Positions 43,353 to 52,259 of a DNA stretch of 64,000 bases are shown here, in pieces. Source of the stretch: Bryobacterales bacterium (GTDB lineage: Bacteria; Acidobacteriota; Terriglobia; Bryobacterales; Bryobacteraceae); the NCBI GenBank assembly GCA_016716385.1, contig JADJWL010000015.1, positions 28,405 to 92,404 on the forward strand. The letters are read 5' to 3'. The position numbers and the translations under genes were made by a program. Below the pieces are notes generated by a model, which searched no databases, was not told the origin of the DNA, and saw only the letters and a list, made by a program, of their open reading frames with translations. Numbering within the stretch: position 1 is the stretch's first letter; each line of letters opens with the position of its first letter.

Positions 43353-44663
43353 GTGCCATCCGTCCTGATTGCCGGCGGCGGGCTCTCAGGCCTGGCGGCG
43401 GCTGCTGCGCTGGCGGAAGCCGGCTTCTCTGTGACGGTTCTCGAATCGCGCGGTTTCCTTGGCGGCCGCGCCAGTTCATACCCTCTCCAGGATGCGGACG
43501 TCATCGACAACTGCCAGCATGTCCTGCTGCGCTGCTGCGTCAATCTCCTGGACTTCTACCGCCGCCTGAACGTGGCGGACCGCATCCGGTTCCACCGGAC
43601 ATTTCACTTTCTCGAGCCGGGCGGGCGGGAGTCACGGCTCGAACGGGGGCCTCTGCCCGCTCCGCTGCACTTCTCCGGTGCCTTCCTGCGCATGGCCTGT
43701 CTGGATCTCCCGGACAAAGTGTCGATCGTCCGGGGCCTGCTCGCGTTGCAGCGGGAACGCGGGCGGGATGACCTCGACCGGATCTCGATGTTGGACTGGC
43801 TGCACGAGAAACGGCAGACGCCCCGAGCGATCACCCGCTTCTGGAACCAGGTACTGGTGAGCGCGATCAACGAGGATCTCGACCGGATGGCAGCCAGCCA
43901 CGGATTCCAGGTCTTCTGGCTCGGCTTCCTCAGCAGCGCCGATTCGTACGAAATGGGTGTGCCGGACGTCCCGCTGGGCGATCTCTACGCCGCCGGCTTG
44001 TGGGACCGGTTCGGAACGGTTCGCCTCTGCCCCCGGACTCCAGTGGAGGCGATCGAGACCGATGGAGGCCGGGTTCGTGGCGTGAGAGCCGGCGGCGAGC
44101 ATTGGACCGCCGACGCCTACATCGCAGCTCTCGAACCGCACCGTGTGAACGGGGTCTGTCCCTCTCTGGACCTCGATCTTTCCTGGGTCGAGTACTCCCC
44201 GATTGCCGGAATCCACCTCTGGTTCGACCGGCCTGTGACGGAACTACCGCACGCGGCGCTGCTCGACCGCACCATTCAATGGATGTTTAACAAGAAGGAT
44301 GGCCGCTACCTGCAGGTTGTGGTCAGCGCCGCCCGCTCCCTCGCCGGCATGGCGAAGAACGACGTGGTGGAGCTGGCGCTCCGGGAGCTGGGCGAGTTCC
44401 TGCCCGCAGTGCGGGGGGCGCGCCTGGAACGGAGCCACGTCGTCAAGGAGATGCGCGCCACGTTTTCCGCCAAACCGGGGATCGAAACGCTACGGCCAGA
44501 GCCCCAGACCAAGCTGGCGAACCTCTTCCTGGCGGGCGACTGGACAAGGTCCGGGTGGCCCGCGACCATGGAGGGCGCTGTCCGCAGCGGATACCGGGCG
44601 GCGGAGGCGGCGGCCGCGGCTCTGGGCGTGCCCGCGCGCTTTCTGCTGCCGGACATCGCCTGA
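43353..44663 (+). CDS. hpnE: Hydroxysqualene dehydroxylase, HpnE-like FAD enzyme
   Basis: 436 residues from GTG 43353. The Rossmann FAD motif is GGGLSGLAAAAALAEAGFSV with the downstream GGRASSYPL typical of amine oxidase/desaturase-like flavoproteins. NCQHVLLRCCVNLLDFYRRL and the C-terminal FLAGDWTRSGWPATMEGAVR match HpnE, which reduces hydroxysqualene to squalene after HpnC/HpnD. Those two genes and squalene-hopene cyclase are not in the window, so the gene is isolated from its pathway here. A phytoene-desaturase-like role is an alternative. Confidence 0.82.
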   Translation: MPSVLIAGGGLSGLAAAAALAEAGFSVTVLESRGFLGGRASSYPLQDADVIDNCQHVLLRCCVNLLDFYRRLNVADRIRFHRTFHFLEPGGRESRLERGPLPAPLHFSGAFLRMACLDLPDKVSIVRGLLALQRERGRDDLDRISMLDWLHEKRQTPRAITRFWNQVLVSAINEDLDRMAASHGFQVFWLGFLSSADSYEMGVPDVPLGDLYAAGLWDRFGTVRLCPRTPVEAIETDGGRVRGVRAGGEHWTADAYIAALEPHRVNGVCPSLDLDLSWVEYSPIAGIHLWFDRPVTELPHAALLDRTIQWMFNKKDGRYLQVVVSAARSLAGMAKNDVVELALRELGEFLPAVRGARLERSHVVKEMRATFSAKPGIETLRPEPQTKLANLFLAGDWTRSGWPATMEGAVRSGYRAAEAAAAALGVPARFLLPDIA

Positions 44664-44668
44664 ACGAT

Positions 44669-44674
44669 TACACT
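44669..44674 (+). promoter_or_regulatory. -10-like element (TACACT) immediately before the DUF2520 gene
   Basis: TACACT ends five bases before the GTG at 44680. Transcription would begin at or next to that codon, so the pan operon mRNA would be leaderless. No -35 consensus is evident. Confidence 0.35.
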
Positions 44675-44679
44675 GAAAC

Positions 44680-45529
44680 GTGCAGCAAACCGAACCGGTT
44701 GGCATCGCGGGAAGCGGGCGGATCGGCCAGACGCTCGGGCGCATCCTGATCGCGATGGGCGAGCCGGTCGTCTGCGTTGCCGGACGTTCGCCGGAACGCA
44801 CAGCAGCCGCCGCGGCGTTCCTGGGGGGCGTCTCCGCTGTCCGATACGAGGAACTGGGACTCCGTGCCCGGCGGTGGCTGATCTGCGTACCGGACGACGC
44901 GATCGAAGAGGTGGCCGCGCGCATCGGACCGCGGCAAGGCATCGCCCTGCACACGTGTGGGGCCAAGGGCCACGAGGCGCTGCGCGCGATCGCCGGCGCA
45001 TCGCTCGGGACCCTGCATCCGCTGCAGACGGTTCCCGATCCCGCGACCGGCGTTGAAGCGCTCCGCGGCGCGGCGTTCGCGGTCTCGGGCGATGCCGAAG
45101 CAGTCGCCTGGGCCGAACGCATCGTGCGCGCGGCTGGCGGCATGGTTCTGCGAATCGAAGATTGGGCGCGCCCGCTGTATCACGCCGCGGCGGTGCTCGC
45201 GAGCAACGCGTTGACGGCCCTGCTCGACGCGGCGCGGACGGCGATCGAGGCCGCGGGCGTGGGGCCGGGCGACAGCCTGCGCGCCCTGGGTCCGCTCGCA
45301 CGGGCGAGCTTGGACAACGCGCTGCGCCTGGGTCCGGAAGCAGCCTTGACCGGCCCGGTCCGCCGCGGCGACGCGCGTCACGGTGGCGGCGCACCGCAAC
45401 GCGTTGCGCGGGCTGCCCGAACCGGTCGGGGATCTGTACCGCGCGGCCGGGCTGCACGCCCTCGGCCTGGCCGAAAAACAGGGTGTGTCCCCGTTCTTGG
45501 CGGCCCAGGTCAGGCGGGTCTTGGAATAG
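44680..45529 (+). pseudogene. Rossmann/DUF2520 oxidoreductase (possible PanG-type ketopantoate reductase), interrupted by a frameshift
   Basis: From GTG 44680 the protein starts with a nucleotide-binding VGIAGSGRIGQTLGRILIAM and has the DUF2520 body (GTLHPLQTVPDP, YHAAAVLASNALTALLD). After ALTGPVRRGD the frame shifts within a CGCGCG stretch near 45371-45377. A different frame then continues VTVAAHRNALRGLPEPVGDL, YRAAGLHALGLAEKQG and VSPFLAAQVRRVLE to the TAG at 45527-45529. A one-base deletion (or two-base insertion) restores about 282 residues. The position directly before panB and panC supports the ketopantoate reductase step, similar to PanG; that assignment is inference. Confidence 0.7.
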
Positions 45530-45539
45530 GCGTATCGAC

Positions 45540-46361
45540 ATGGAACACTTCACGCGGGTCCGCATCCCGGACCTTATGCAACGCAAGGCCGCAGGGCGCA
45601 AGATCGCCATGCTGACGGCCTATGACGCGACGATGGCGCGGTTACTCGACCGCGCGGGCATCGATATCCTGCTCGTCGGCGACTCGCTCGGCATGGTGAT
45701 CCAGGGGTATGACACCACCATTCCTGTCACACTCGACGCGATGGTCCACCATGCGCGGGCTGTCGCCAACGGCGCCAAACGGGCTTTGGTGGTGGCCGAC
45801 CTGCCGTTCCTGACTTACCAGGTGAGCGACGCCGAAGCCATTCGCAACGCCGGACGCCTGATCCAGGACGGGGGTGCGGCGGCGGTCAAGATGGAAGGCG
45901 GCGCGCCTGTCGCACGAGTCGCGGCAAAGATGGTGGAGGCGGGCATCCCCGTGATGGGACACATCGGCCTGACGCCGCAGGCGGTGCACCGCCTGGGAGG
46001 GTTCCGCATTGCCGGCAAGACCGAACCGGAAGCGGAGCAACTGCTTGAAGACGCCAAGGTGCTCGAAGCAGCGGGCGTCTTTGCGATCGTGCTCGAGTTA
46101 ATGCCGGCCGGAGTTGCCGCCCGCATCACGGCGGAACTGAAGATCCCGACCATCGGCATCGGCGCGGGCGCCGGCTGCGACGGGCAGGTGCTCGTCAGCT
46201 ACGACGCGTTCGGGATGTTCGACGGGTTCGCGCCGAAGTTCGTGAAGCAGTACGCCAATCTCGGTGAGCAGGTGGTGGCGGCGGCCCAGGCGTACGCCGA
46301 AGATGTCCGCGGAGGCCGTTTTCCGGCCGAAGAGCACACTGTCTCCGTCAAGCCGAAATGA
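45540..46361 (+). CDS. panB: 3-methyl-2-oxobutanoate hydroxymethyltransferase
   Basis: PanB makes ketopantoate from 2-ketoisovalerate and methylene-THF. From ATG 45540 it has 273 residues; the longer open frame upstream runs through the DUF2520 gene and is rejected. Motifs: KIAMLTAYDATMARLLDRAG, LLVGDSLGMVIQGYDTT with metal-binding Asp, AVKMEGG, VMGHIGLTPQAVHRLGGFR, and IPTIGIGAGAGCDGQVLV. The stop overlaps the panC start (ATGA). Confidence 0.96.
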   Translation: MEHFTRVRIPDLMQRKAAGRKIAMLTAYDATMARLLDRAGIDILLVGDSLGMVIQGYDTTIPVTLDAMVHHARAVANGAKRALVVADLPFLTYQVSDAEAIRNAGRLIQDGGAAAVKMEGGAPVARVAAKMVEAGIPVMGHIGLTPQAVHRLGGFRIAGKTEPEAEQLLEDAKVLEAAGVFAIVLELMPAGVAARITAELKIPTIGIGAGAGCDGQVLVSYDAFGMFDGFAPKFVKQYANLGEQVVAAAQAYAEDVRGGRFPAEEHTVSVKPK

Positions 46362-47191
46362 TCGTTGAAGCCACGATTGCGGGCATCCGGCGCCGCCTCG
46401 GCGGCCGACGGCCGGTCGCGCTCGTCCCGACAATGGGCGCGCTGCACGAGGGCCACGGCGCGCTGATGGACGCCGCGCGCCGCGACGGTGGGATCTGCGT
46501 GGTCTCGATCTTCGTCAACCCGATCCAGTTCGATCGCCCGGACGACTACGCGAAGTACACGATCGATCTGAGCCGGGATAAGGCGTTCTGCGAAGCCCAC
46601 GGCATGGACGCGATCTTCGCTCCGGCGCCAGAGGAGATGTATCCGCAGCCGCCCGCCACATTTGTCGAAGTGAGCGGAATCTCCGAGCATCTTTGCGGGC
46701 GTTTTCGTCCTGGCCATTTCCGCGGCGTGGCGACGGTGGTGGCCAAGCTGTTTCAGATTACCGGTCCGGACCGGGCGTACTTCGGGGAAAAGGATGCGCA
46801 GCAGCTCGCCGTGATCGAGCGCATGGTGGCGGACTTGAACATGCCCGTGGCGATCGTCCCGGTGCCGACCGTGCGGGAGCCGGACGGCCTCGCTCTCAGT
46901 TCCCGTAACCGCCGCCTGGCGCCCGAGCAGCGGCGCGTTGCACCCGCTCTGTACCGTGCCCTGGAGGCCGCCAAGCGGCAGTTGGAGCAGGGCACGAGCG
47001 ATCCGCGGGTGGCGGTTCAGGCGGCGGAAGCGGTGCTCGCCAGTGTGCCGGAATTCCGGGTGGAATACCTGGAGATCGCCTGCGCCGCCAGCATGGCGCC
47101 GGTGGAACGCATCGACGGGCCGGTCCGCATCGCCGCGGCGGCGTGGCTCGGCGACGTGCGGCTCATCGATAACGTCCTGTTCACGCCTTGA
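46358..47191 (+). CDS. panC: Pantothenate synthetase
   Basis: PanC condenses pantoate and beta-alanine with ATP. The 277-residue protein has VPTMGALHEGHGALM (23-37, the HIGH-like motif), VVSIFVNPIQF, LCGRFRPGHFRGVATVVAKL, RAYFGEKDAQQLAVI and LALSSRNRRL with the KMSKS-like loop. Overlaps panB by four bases. Beta-alanine would need PanD or another source, which is not in this window. The last 11 bases overlap the convergent TIM-barrel-like gene. Confidence 0.96.
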   Translation: MIVEATIAGIRRRLGGRRPVALVPTMGALHEGHGALMDAARRDGGICVVSIFVNPIQFDRPDDYAKYTIDLSRDKAFCEAHGMDAIFAPAPEEMYPQPPATFVEVSGISEHLCGRFRPGHFRGVATVVAKLFQITGPDRAYFGEKDAQQLAVIERMVADLNMPVAIVPVPTVREPDGLALSSRNRRLAPEQRRVAPALYRALEAAKRQLEQGTSDPRVAVQAAEAVLASVPEFRVEYLEIACAASMAPVERIDGPVRIAAAAWLGDVRLIDNVLFTP

Positions 47192-49391
47192 GTTCGTCCA
47201 GCACGTGGCGGCAATTCAGGATCTTTTCCGCCAGGTCGAGCGGGCGGTAGTAGTAGTGGTTCGTCGCCTCGTAGCCGATGACGGAATGGCGGCGGGCCAG
47301 CGTGTAGAGGCGGCGCGCCAGGCGCATTTCGTCGAGAGCGACGGTGCGCATCGTAGCCCGATCCCCAGCCTCCCGCGCGATGTAGAACGCGAATTGATTC
47401 GCCGTGGAGCGGAAGTGCAGCCCGCAGACCTCGGCAATGGCCAAATCCTCCCGCGCCGCAAAGCGGGCGGCGGCTGGGACGCGCTCCATCGCCCGGCGGA
47501 ACACCGGCAGCGCCTGCTCCCAGCCCGAGGCGACTTTCTCGAACTGCGCATGTGCGATGGCTGGCGGATAAGCGCCGCTCCAGCGTTTGTGGCCGTCCTG
47601 CGGGAACAGGATCATGCTCGGAGCGATACCGGTCGGCTCGACGCGCAGCAGGTTGGCTGGACCGTGCTGCGTGGGAATCACGTAGACGGCGACACCGTAG
47701 GGAAACTCCTCGAACGCGCGGCTGAAGCCGTGCCACGCCTCGACCGCCAGCGGCGCGGCCGAACCGTAGCGCGCGCGGGCGACCCGGTCGAGCGCTTCAT
47801 CGATCGACGGCACGGGACGGCGGTAGAACTCGCGGGCGACCTCCAGGTTCGGTGACGGATACCCGCCCAGGGTCCAGGAGAGCATCAGTCCGCTGACTCC
47901 CTCGCGCGTCAGATTCGCGCAGTGCCGGGCCACCAGCGGCGGCACCGGGATGTAAGGCGTCGCGGAGATCTCCCAGGTGTTGTTGATCTGCATTTTAGCG
48001 AGCGCCTTCAGCCCCGCGTCGAGGGCCCGCGACCAGTTGGCCTTCGCCCTGGGGCCGGGGCCGACGACGGAGATCGAATACTCCCCCACCGTGGTCGGGA
48101 CACCGCCGCGCTTCAGCGGGATCGACCATTCGCTGACCGAGATCAGTCCCGCATCGCGCGGCAATTTCGGAATCAGGTTCCGCGAAAGCTCTTCCGGCCA
48201 AGCCCAGTCCCAGACGAAGAAGTCGGCGCTCGGGCTCGCGCGGCGCAGACCCCGGTGCATGGCTTCGAGCGCTTCGCCCACACCTTCCCAGATGCTGCGC
48301 TTCGCACAGCGCGGGCACAACTCGGGACGGCGGCGCGAGAAGCAGTTCGTGAAGTTTTCCGACATTGAGATGGAAAACATCCCGGCCAGCGCTGGCGCGG
48401 CACGGAACACCTGCTCCACGCCTTCAGCCAGCCATTCGCGGACCTCAGGCTGGGCCGTGCAGAGGGCGAACAGGCCGCGGTCCTCGCTGCCGCGAAGATG
48501 CTCGCGCCCGCGGAACCAGGCGTCCGGCATGGCGCGCGGTTCGTTGAGGTAGAGGTACAGCTTCAGGCCGTGCCCGCGGAGCCGCTCAGCGAGGCGCGCC
48601 AGGTTCGCCAGCCGCTCCTTGGCGCCGTCGCCGAAATCCGGGAATCGGGGCGACTCGACCAGCGTGTGCAGCACACCCTGCATCCAGACGCCGTTGACCC
48701 CGGCCGCGACCAGCCGCTGCGCATAGCCGTCGGGGAATGGATCGAGGTCCGGCTCCATCAGCGGATCCCCGTAGAGCGCGAAGTAGGAATAGACGTAGCG
48801 CGGGTCAACGGCGGCGTCGTGCAACGGTTCGTGAGGCTCGGCCAGCGGTGCGCTGAGGCGCGCGATGAACGAGAACGGCGGATCGCCCGGGTAGTCGAGC
48901 TCGGCGCCGAAGGTCTGCCGCAGCACGCGCCGCATCTCCGACGCCCGCCGCCGCGCGGCGGCATCGGGAGCGCCGTAAGTGACCGGCTCGCAGTGCGGCT
49001 TGGGACCCAGCTTGTGATCGAGGAAATCGTCTTCCTTGAGGGTGTAGGTGAGCTTCTCATCGGTCCAGCCGAGCAACTGCCGCATCTGCTCGCGCGGGAG
49101 GAGGTGCCAGTTCTGCCGGATCACCGTGATGTAGATGCGACGAAGCTGATCGTCCGTCAGCGTGCGCTTCAGCGGCAGCCCCATCGAGCGGCCCAGTGCG
49201 TCGATTGCGTCGGGCGCGCAACCGGCCACCTCCGCCATCCGGTCGAGATTCGCCAGTTCCCAGTTGCGCCAGACGAACTGGTGGAGGCGGCTGGGAAAGT
49301 GCGGCTCGTTGAGGGCGGGCGTGGCTCCGCGCACCGGCGGCACCAGGAGCGCGCCCGCTCCGGCCAGAAACCCGCGCCGCCCGATGGTCAT
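47181..49391 (-). CDS. Tat-exported glycoside hydrolase-like protein of unknown family
   Basis: 736 residues from ATG 49391, opening with a twin-arginine signal (MTIGRRGFLAGAGALLVPPV). The middle section reads like a (beta/alpha)8 barrel of a glycosidase: VAAGVNGVWMQGVLHTLVES, LKLYLYLNEPRAMPDAW, GMFSISMSENFTNCFSRR, FFVWDWAWPEELS and LMLSWTLGGYPSPNLEVARE. A paired CPRC and a final helical part with many Arg follow. It could act on polysaccharide in the periplasm, but the catalytic acids cannot be picked without an alignment. Its ATG overlaps the VOC gene stop by four bases. Confidence 0.6.
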   Translation of the reverse strand: MTIGRRGFLAGAGALLVPPVRGATPALNEPHFPSRLHQFVWRNWELANLDRMAEVAGCAPDAIDALGRSMGLPLKRTLTDDQLRRIYITVIRQNWHLLPREQMRQLLGWTDEKLTYTLKEDDFLDHKLGPKPHCEPVTYGAPDAAARRRASEMRRVLRQTFGAELDYPGDPPFSFIARLSAPLAEPHEPLHDAAVDPRYVYSYFALYGDPLMEPDLDPFPDGYAQRLVAAGVNGVWMQGVLHTLVESPRFPDFGDGAKERLANLARLAERLRGHGLKLYLYLNEPRAMPDAWFRGREHLRGSEDRGLFALCTAQPEVREWLAEGVEQVFRAAPALAGMFSISMSENFTNCFSRRRPELCPRCAKRSIWEGVGEALEAMHRGLRRASPSADFFVWDWAWPEELSRNLIPKLPRDAGLISVSEWSIPLKRGGVPTTVGEYSISVVGPGPRAKANWSRALDAGLKALAKMQINNTWEISATPYIPVPPLVARHCANLTREGVSGLMLSWTLGGYPSPNLEVAREFYRRPVPSIDEALDRVARARYGSAAPLAVEAWHGFSRAFEEFPYGVAVYVIPTQHGPANLLRVEPTGIAPSMILFPQDGHKRWSGAYPPAIAHAQFEKVASGWEQALPVFRRAMERVPAAARFAAREDLAIAEVCGLHFRSTANQFAFYIAREAGDRATMRTVALDEMRLARRLYTLARRHSVIGYEATNHYYYRPLDLAEKILNCRHVLDELKA

Positions 49392-50221
49392 AGCCGGTTG
49401 AATCCTTCGGTGAGTTCGATCGAGGTGCCCCAGGGATCGGTCAGCCAGGCGGCATGAACGCCGAGTTCCCTCACCCTCGTGTACTTCTTGTCGAACTTGA
49501 CGCCCGCCTTTTCGAGCCGCTTGCAAAACTCCTTCAGGTTGCGGACCTCGAAGCCGATCTTGTCCACAGCGCGCCCTTTGGTCGGGACGCGGTCCTGGCC
49601 CTCGGAGAAGGTCAGGTTCACACCCGGCAGGTCGGCCGCCTGGAACTGTCCGCGCTGCCCGCCGACGGCGGCGAACGTTTTCACGTACCAGTCCTTGATC
49701 GCAGGCACGTCGGGCGTGAAGAAGTGCACGTGGTGGTGCGCCACAGGTTGGGCAAGCGACGGATCTTCGGTCAGCTCAATCTTCACGTCATCGGGACCCA
49801 TGATGAACGCCTGGTAGGTCTTCTGCGGCGGATTGAACCAGTAGTCACCCTTGGCGCGTCCGCCGGAGACCTCGGTCTGGGTGACGAACCGCACACCCTG
49901 CGCCTTCATCGTCTTGTGTAGCGCGCGGACATCGCGCACGAGGAACCCGAGGTGATCGACGCTCGAGCCCTTGCTGCCGCCAGAGGAGTAATTCTTGCGC
50001 AGGATCACGATCACGTCGGGAAACTTGATCGCGTCGTACGGTCCCGCCTTGATGGCTGTGCCGCCCAATGAGTCCACCCAGAAGCGCTTCTGCACTTCGA
50101 CGTCGGTGACGTTGAGCCAGATGGCGCCCATGGACACGCCCGCTTCGTTGGGGCCGGCCAGTTGTCCGGATGCGGCGCCGGCGAACGCGGCCAACGCCAG
50201 AAGAGTCTTCGCAAATCGCAT
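49388..50221 (-). CDS. Exported two-module VOC (glyoxalase/dioxygenase fold) protein
   Basis: 277 residues with a signal peptide (MRFAKTLLALAAFAGAASG). Two glyoxalase-like modules follow: VSMGAIWLNVTDVEVQKRFW through VDHLGFLVRDV and VKIELTED, then AHHHVHFFTPDVPAIKDWYV through IGFEVRNLKEFCKRLEKAG and GTSIELTEGF. Potential metal ligands are the His and Glu of these motifs. VOC enzymes include dioxygenases and isomerases; the substrate is unknown. It is followed directly by the Tat-exported barrel protein. Confidence 0.78.
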   Translation of the reverse strand: MRFAKTLLALAAFAGAASGQLAGPNEAGVSMGAIWLNVTDVEVQKRFWVDSLGGTAIKAGPYDAIKFPDVIVILRKNYSSGGSKGSSVDHLGFLVRDVRALHKTMKAQGVRFVTQTEVSGGRAKGDYWFNPPQKTYQAFIMGPDDVKIELTEDPSLAQPVAHHHVHFFTPDVPAIKDWYVKTFAAVGGQRGQFQAADLPGVNLTFSEGQDRVPTKGRAVDKIGFEVRNLKEFCKRLEKAGVKFDKKYTRVRELGVHAAWLTDPWGTSIELTEGFNRL

Positions 50222-50242
50222 GTTGCCCTCAGCGTAGCACCA

Positions 50243-51487
50243 TCATCGTGAGCGGTTGCCGTTGGAGGCGAACAGCTCCGCCCAGCGGATGCGGCCAGTG
50301 AGCTGCATCACGACGAACAGCGTGACGATCGAAGCAACGGTGACGCAGAGGGCGCTGTATCCCTTCAGGAAGAAGGTGTAGGAGAACCCGACGAGATACA
50401 GGAACTGCAGGATGCCCGCCTCCCGCAACGCGAACCGTATGCCGACGACGAGCCGCAGGTAGGAGATCACGAGGAAGACCGAAACCACGGAGCTGATGGC
50501 GAACGCGAGATGGATGTCGATCAGATCCGCCGTGTAGGCCAGCAGCAGGTGGAACGCGAAGAACGCCGCGGCCACGAAGAAGTAGTTCATCGGGTGGATC
50601 TCGATCCGGCGCAGAACCGTGATGATGAACAGCAGGAAGAAGAAGAACATCAGGGACACGGGCGCGAAGAAGGTGATGCGTCCCACCAGTTCGCCGGGTT
50701 GCAGTTTGGCGGGCATGTCCATGGCGATATTTAGACTGGAGAGCAGCTTCGCGTAGCGCCACTCGAGCCGCCAGCCGTCGCCCTGTTTCTGTCTGCCGGT
50801 GGCCGACAGGCTGTTGGGCGGGAAATCGATGCGATCGAAGTTCGTCGTCATGGTGAGGAGGAAGTCGTTCACTTGTGACACCCCCTCCTGGAAGCGGTAC
50901 TTCCACTGGTCCAGACCGCGCGACCGGTAGGCGCCAGAGAACTCGATGGCGCCCCCGGCGGGCACTCTGCGGCTCACCAGCAGCTTTGCCTGGCGGATTT
51001 GGTTCGAGACGTCGTCTCCCGCGAAGGTGGCGCGGAATTCGTCGTACAGCGCCTGGCCTTCGGGAAGGGCGAACTCGACGAAGACTTCCTGCTCCTCGCT
51101 CGACGGGTTGACGAAGCGGTAGGCGCCCGCGAACGCAACCGTGTACGTGCTGTACCACGCCAGTCCCTTGCGGCGGTGAGCGAGTTGGAGATCGGCTTCG
51201 ATCCGGCTGCTTTCGAGCGGCACGTTCACCTTGGCGCGCCTCGGACGGGGCGCTTCCCCGCCCTTGCCGTCGGGCTTGGTCTCGTCGGCTTCGGCCGGCT
51301 CCAGCGGACGCCAGAACCAGGCAGAGGGAGAAGCCTGGACTTGACGCGTGCCCCAGATCGATTCGACCTTACCGCCGAGTTCCCTCGATGTCTCGGAGGT
51401 GCGCACAAACACGGACGTCCCGAGAATGGACCACGCCACGCAGGTGGCGAGATAGATGGCGACGATGGCGAGGATGCGCCGTGTCAT
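50243..51487 (-). CDS. creD: CreD-like inner-membrane protein
   Basis: 414 residues. An N-terminal membrane anchor (ILAIVAIYLATCVAWSILG) precedes a periplasmic domain of about 230 residues, then a cluster of about six helices: FFAPVSLMFFFFLLFIITVL, HPMNYFFVAAAFFAFHLLLA, VVSVFLVISYLRLVVG and LQFLYLVGFSYTFFLKGYSA. This layout and the HPMNYF and YLVGFSYTFF sequences match CreD, an envelope protein of the CreBC regulon in E. coli. Its start overlaps the uppS stop by four bases. The exact function is unclear. Confidence 0.75.
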   Translation of the reverse strand: MTRRILAIVAIYLATCVAWSILGTSVFVRTSETSRELGGKVESIWGTRQVQASPSAWFWRPLEPAEADETKPDGKGGEAPRPRRAKVNVPLESSRIEADLQLAHRRKGLAWYSTYTVAFAGAYRFVNPSSEEQEVFVEFALPEGQALYDEFRATFAGDDVSNQIRQAKLLVSRRVPAGGAIEFSGAYRSRGLDQWKYRFQEGVSQVNDFLLTMTTNFDRIDFPPNSLSATGRQKQGDGWRLEWRYAKLLSSLNIAMDMPAKLQPGELVGRITFFAPVSLMFFFFLLFIITVLRRIEIHPMNYFFVAAAFFAFHLLLAYTADLIDIHLAFAISSVVSVFLVISYLRLVVGIRFALREAGILQFLYLVGFSYTFFLKGYSALCVTVASIVTLFVVMQLTGRIRWAELFASNGNRSR

Positions 51488-52212
51488 GCGACCCTCCCCG
51501 GCAGAGAAACGGATGCGGTCAGCCCTCCGAATGTGCGCCGGCGGCGGCGGTACTCAGTGACGGCTTCGCGAAGATCGTCCGCACCGAAGTCCGGCCACAG
51601 CACCGGGGTGAAGCAGAGCTCGGCGTAGGCGGCTTCCCAGAGCAGGAAATCACTCAAGCGCTGCTCGCCCGCCGTGCGGATCAGCAGGTCGACGTCCGGC
51701 GGCGGGTCTGGCTCCCCGTATGCCGCGGCGAGGCGGCGAGAGAACGTGTCCTGGGTACACGCCACGCCAGCCGCCGCGGCGATTGCGTCGCGGGACGAGT
51801 AATCGACCGCGATGCGGAGCGTCAACTTGCCGCCGCCGCGCGTCCGTTCCTCGGCTGCGGCCAGCACCCGGACCACGGACTCCGGCAGACGGTCCCGGCG
51901 GCCGATCGCGCGCAGGGCGATTCCGTTCGCCACGCAGCGATCGACCTCGCGGCACAGAAAATCCTCCATCAGCCGGAACAGGGCGCGGACCTCATCGCCG
52001 GGACGCTTCCAGTTGTCCTGTGAGAAGGCGTAAACCGTGAGGACGCCGATCCCTTCGCCGGGCGCGCACTCGACAACACGCTCGAACGCGCGCGCCCCGG
52101 CACGGTGACCGGCGGTTCTGGGGAGCCCCCTGGCTTGGGCCCAGCGACCGTTTCCGTCCATGATGATCGCGGCGTGAATTCTGCCTGGTATCTGCCAAGT
52201 ACTTTGTGTCAT
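51484..52212 (-). CDS. uppS: Undecaprenyl diphosphate synthase (isoprenyl transferase)
   Basis: UppS makes the C55 lipid carrier for peptidoglycan and O-antigen. From ATG 52212, with GGAGAGG six bases upstream, it has 242 residues. Motifs: AAIIMDGNGRWAQARGLPRT with the catalytic Asp, GHRAGARAFERVVE, YAFSQDNWKRP, DLLIRTAGEQRLSDFLLWEA and YAELCFTPVLWPDF. A palindrome-like sequence (52201-52217) and a 16-base element (52190-52205) overlap its start and ribosome-binding site, and an identical element precedes the regulator operon upstream. Overlaps creD by four bases. Confidence 0.95.
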   Translation of the reverse strand: MTQSTWQIPGRIHAAIIMDGNGRWAQARGLPRTAGHRAGARAFERVVECAPGEGIGVLTVYAFSQDNWKRPGDEVRALFRLMEDFLCREVDRCVANGIALRAIGRRDRLPESVVRVLAAAEERTRGGGKLTLRIAVDYSSRDAIAAAAGVACTQDTFSRRLAAAYGEPDPPPDVDLLIRTAGEQRLSDFLLWEAAYAELCFTPVLWPDFGADDLREAVTEYRRRRRTFGGLTASVSLPGRVA

Positions 52213-52217
52213 AAAGT
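52190..52217 (-). promoter_or_regulatory. Operator-like site A over the uppS start
   Basis: ATCTGCCAAGTACTTT (52190-52205) runs into ACTTT-N7-AAAGT (52201-52217), a perfect 5-base inverted repeat. The site covers the uppS start codon and reaches towards its ribosome-binding site. The same 16 bases and the same ACTTT-N7-AAAG spacing occur at site B (53212-53239). Confidence 0.55.
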
Positions 52218-52225
52218 TCCTCTCC

Positions 52226-52259
52226 AAAAAAAATTAGGTTCGCGCGGCGCGGATCAACC
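52226..52259 (-). terminator. Possible attenuator or terminator between the winged-helix regulator and uppS
   Basis: On the minus strand a GC-rich stem (GGTT, CGCG, CGCG, AACC with a 4-base bulge) is followed by a tail containing eight consecutive T. It overlaps the end of the regulator gene and could reduce read-through into uppS, which would make site A important as a separate control point. The stem is imperfect. Confidence 0.35.

Noticed and set aside
45162..45539. N-terminal extension of the panB open frame
   Set aside because: It reads through the DUF2520 coding region in another frame; the ATG at 45540 gives a normal-length PanB.
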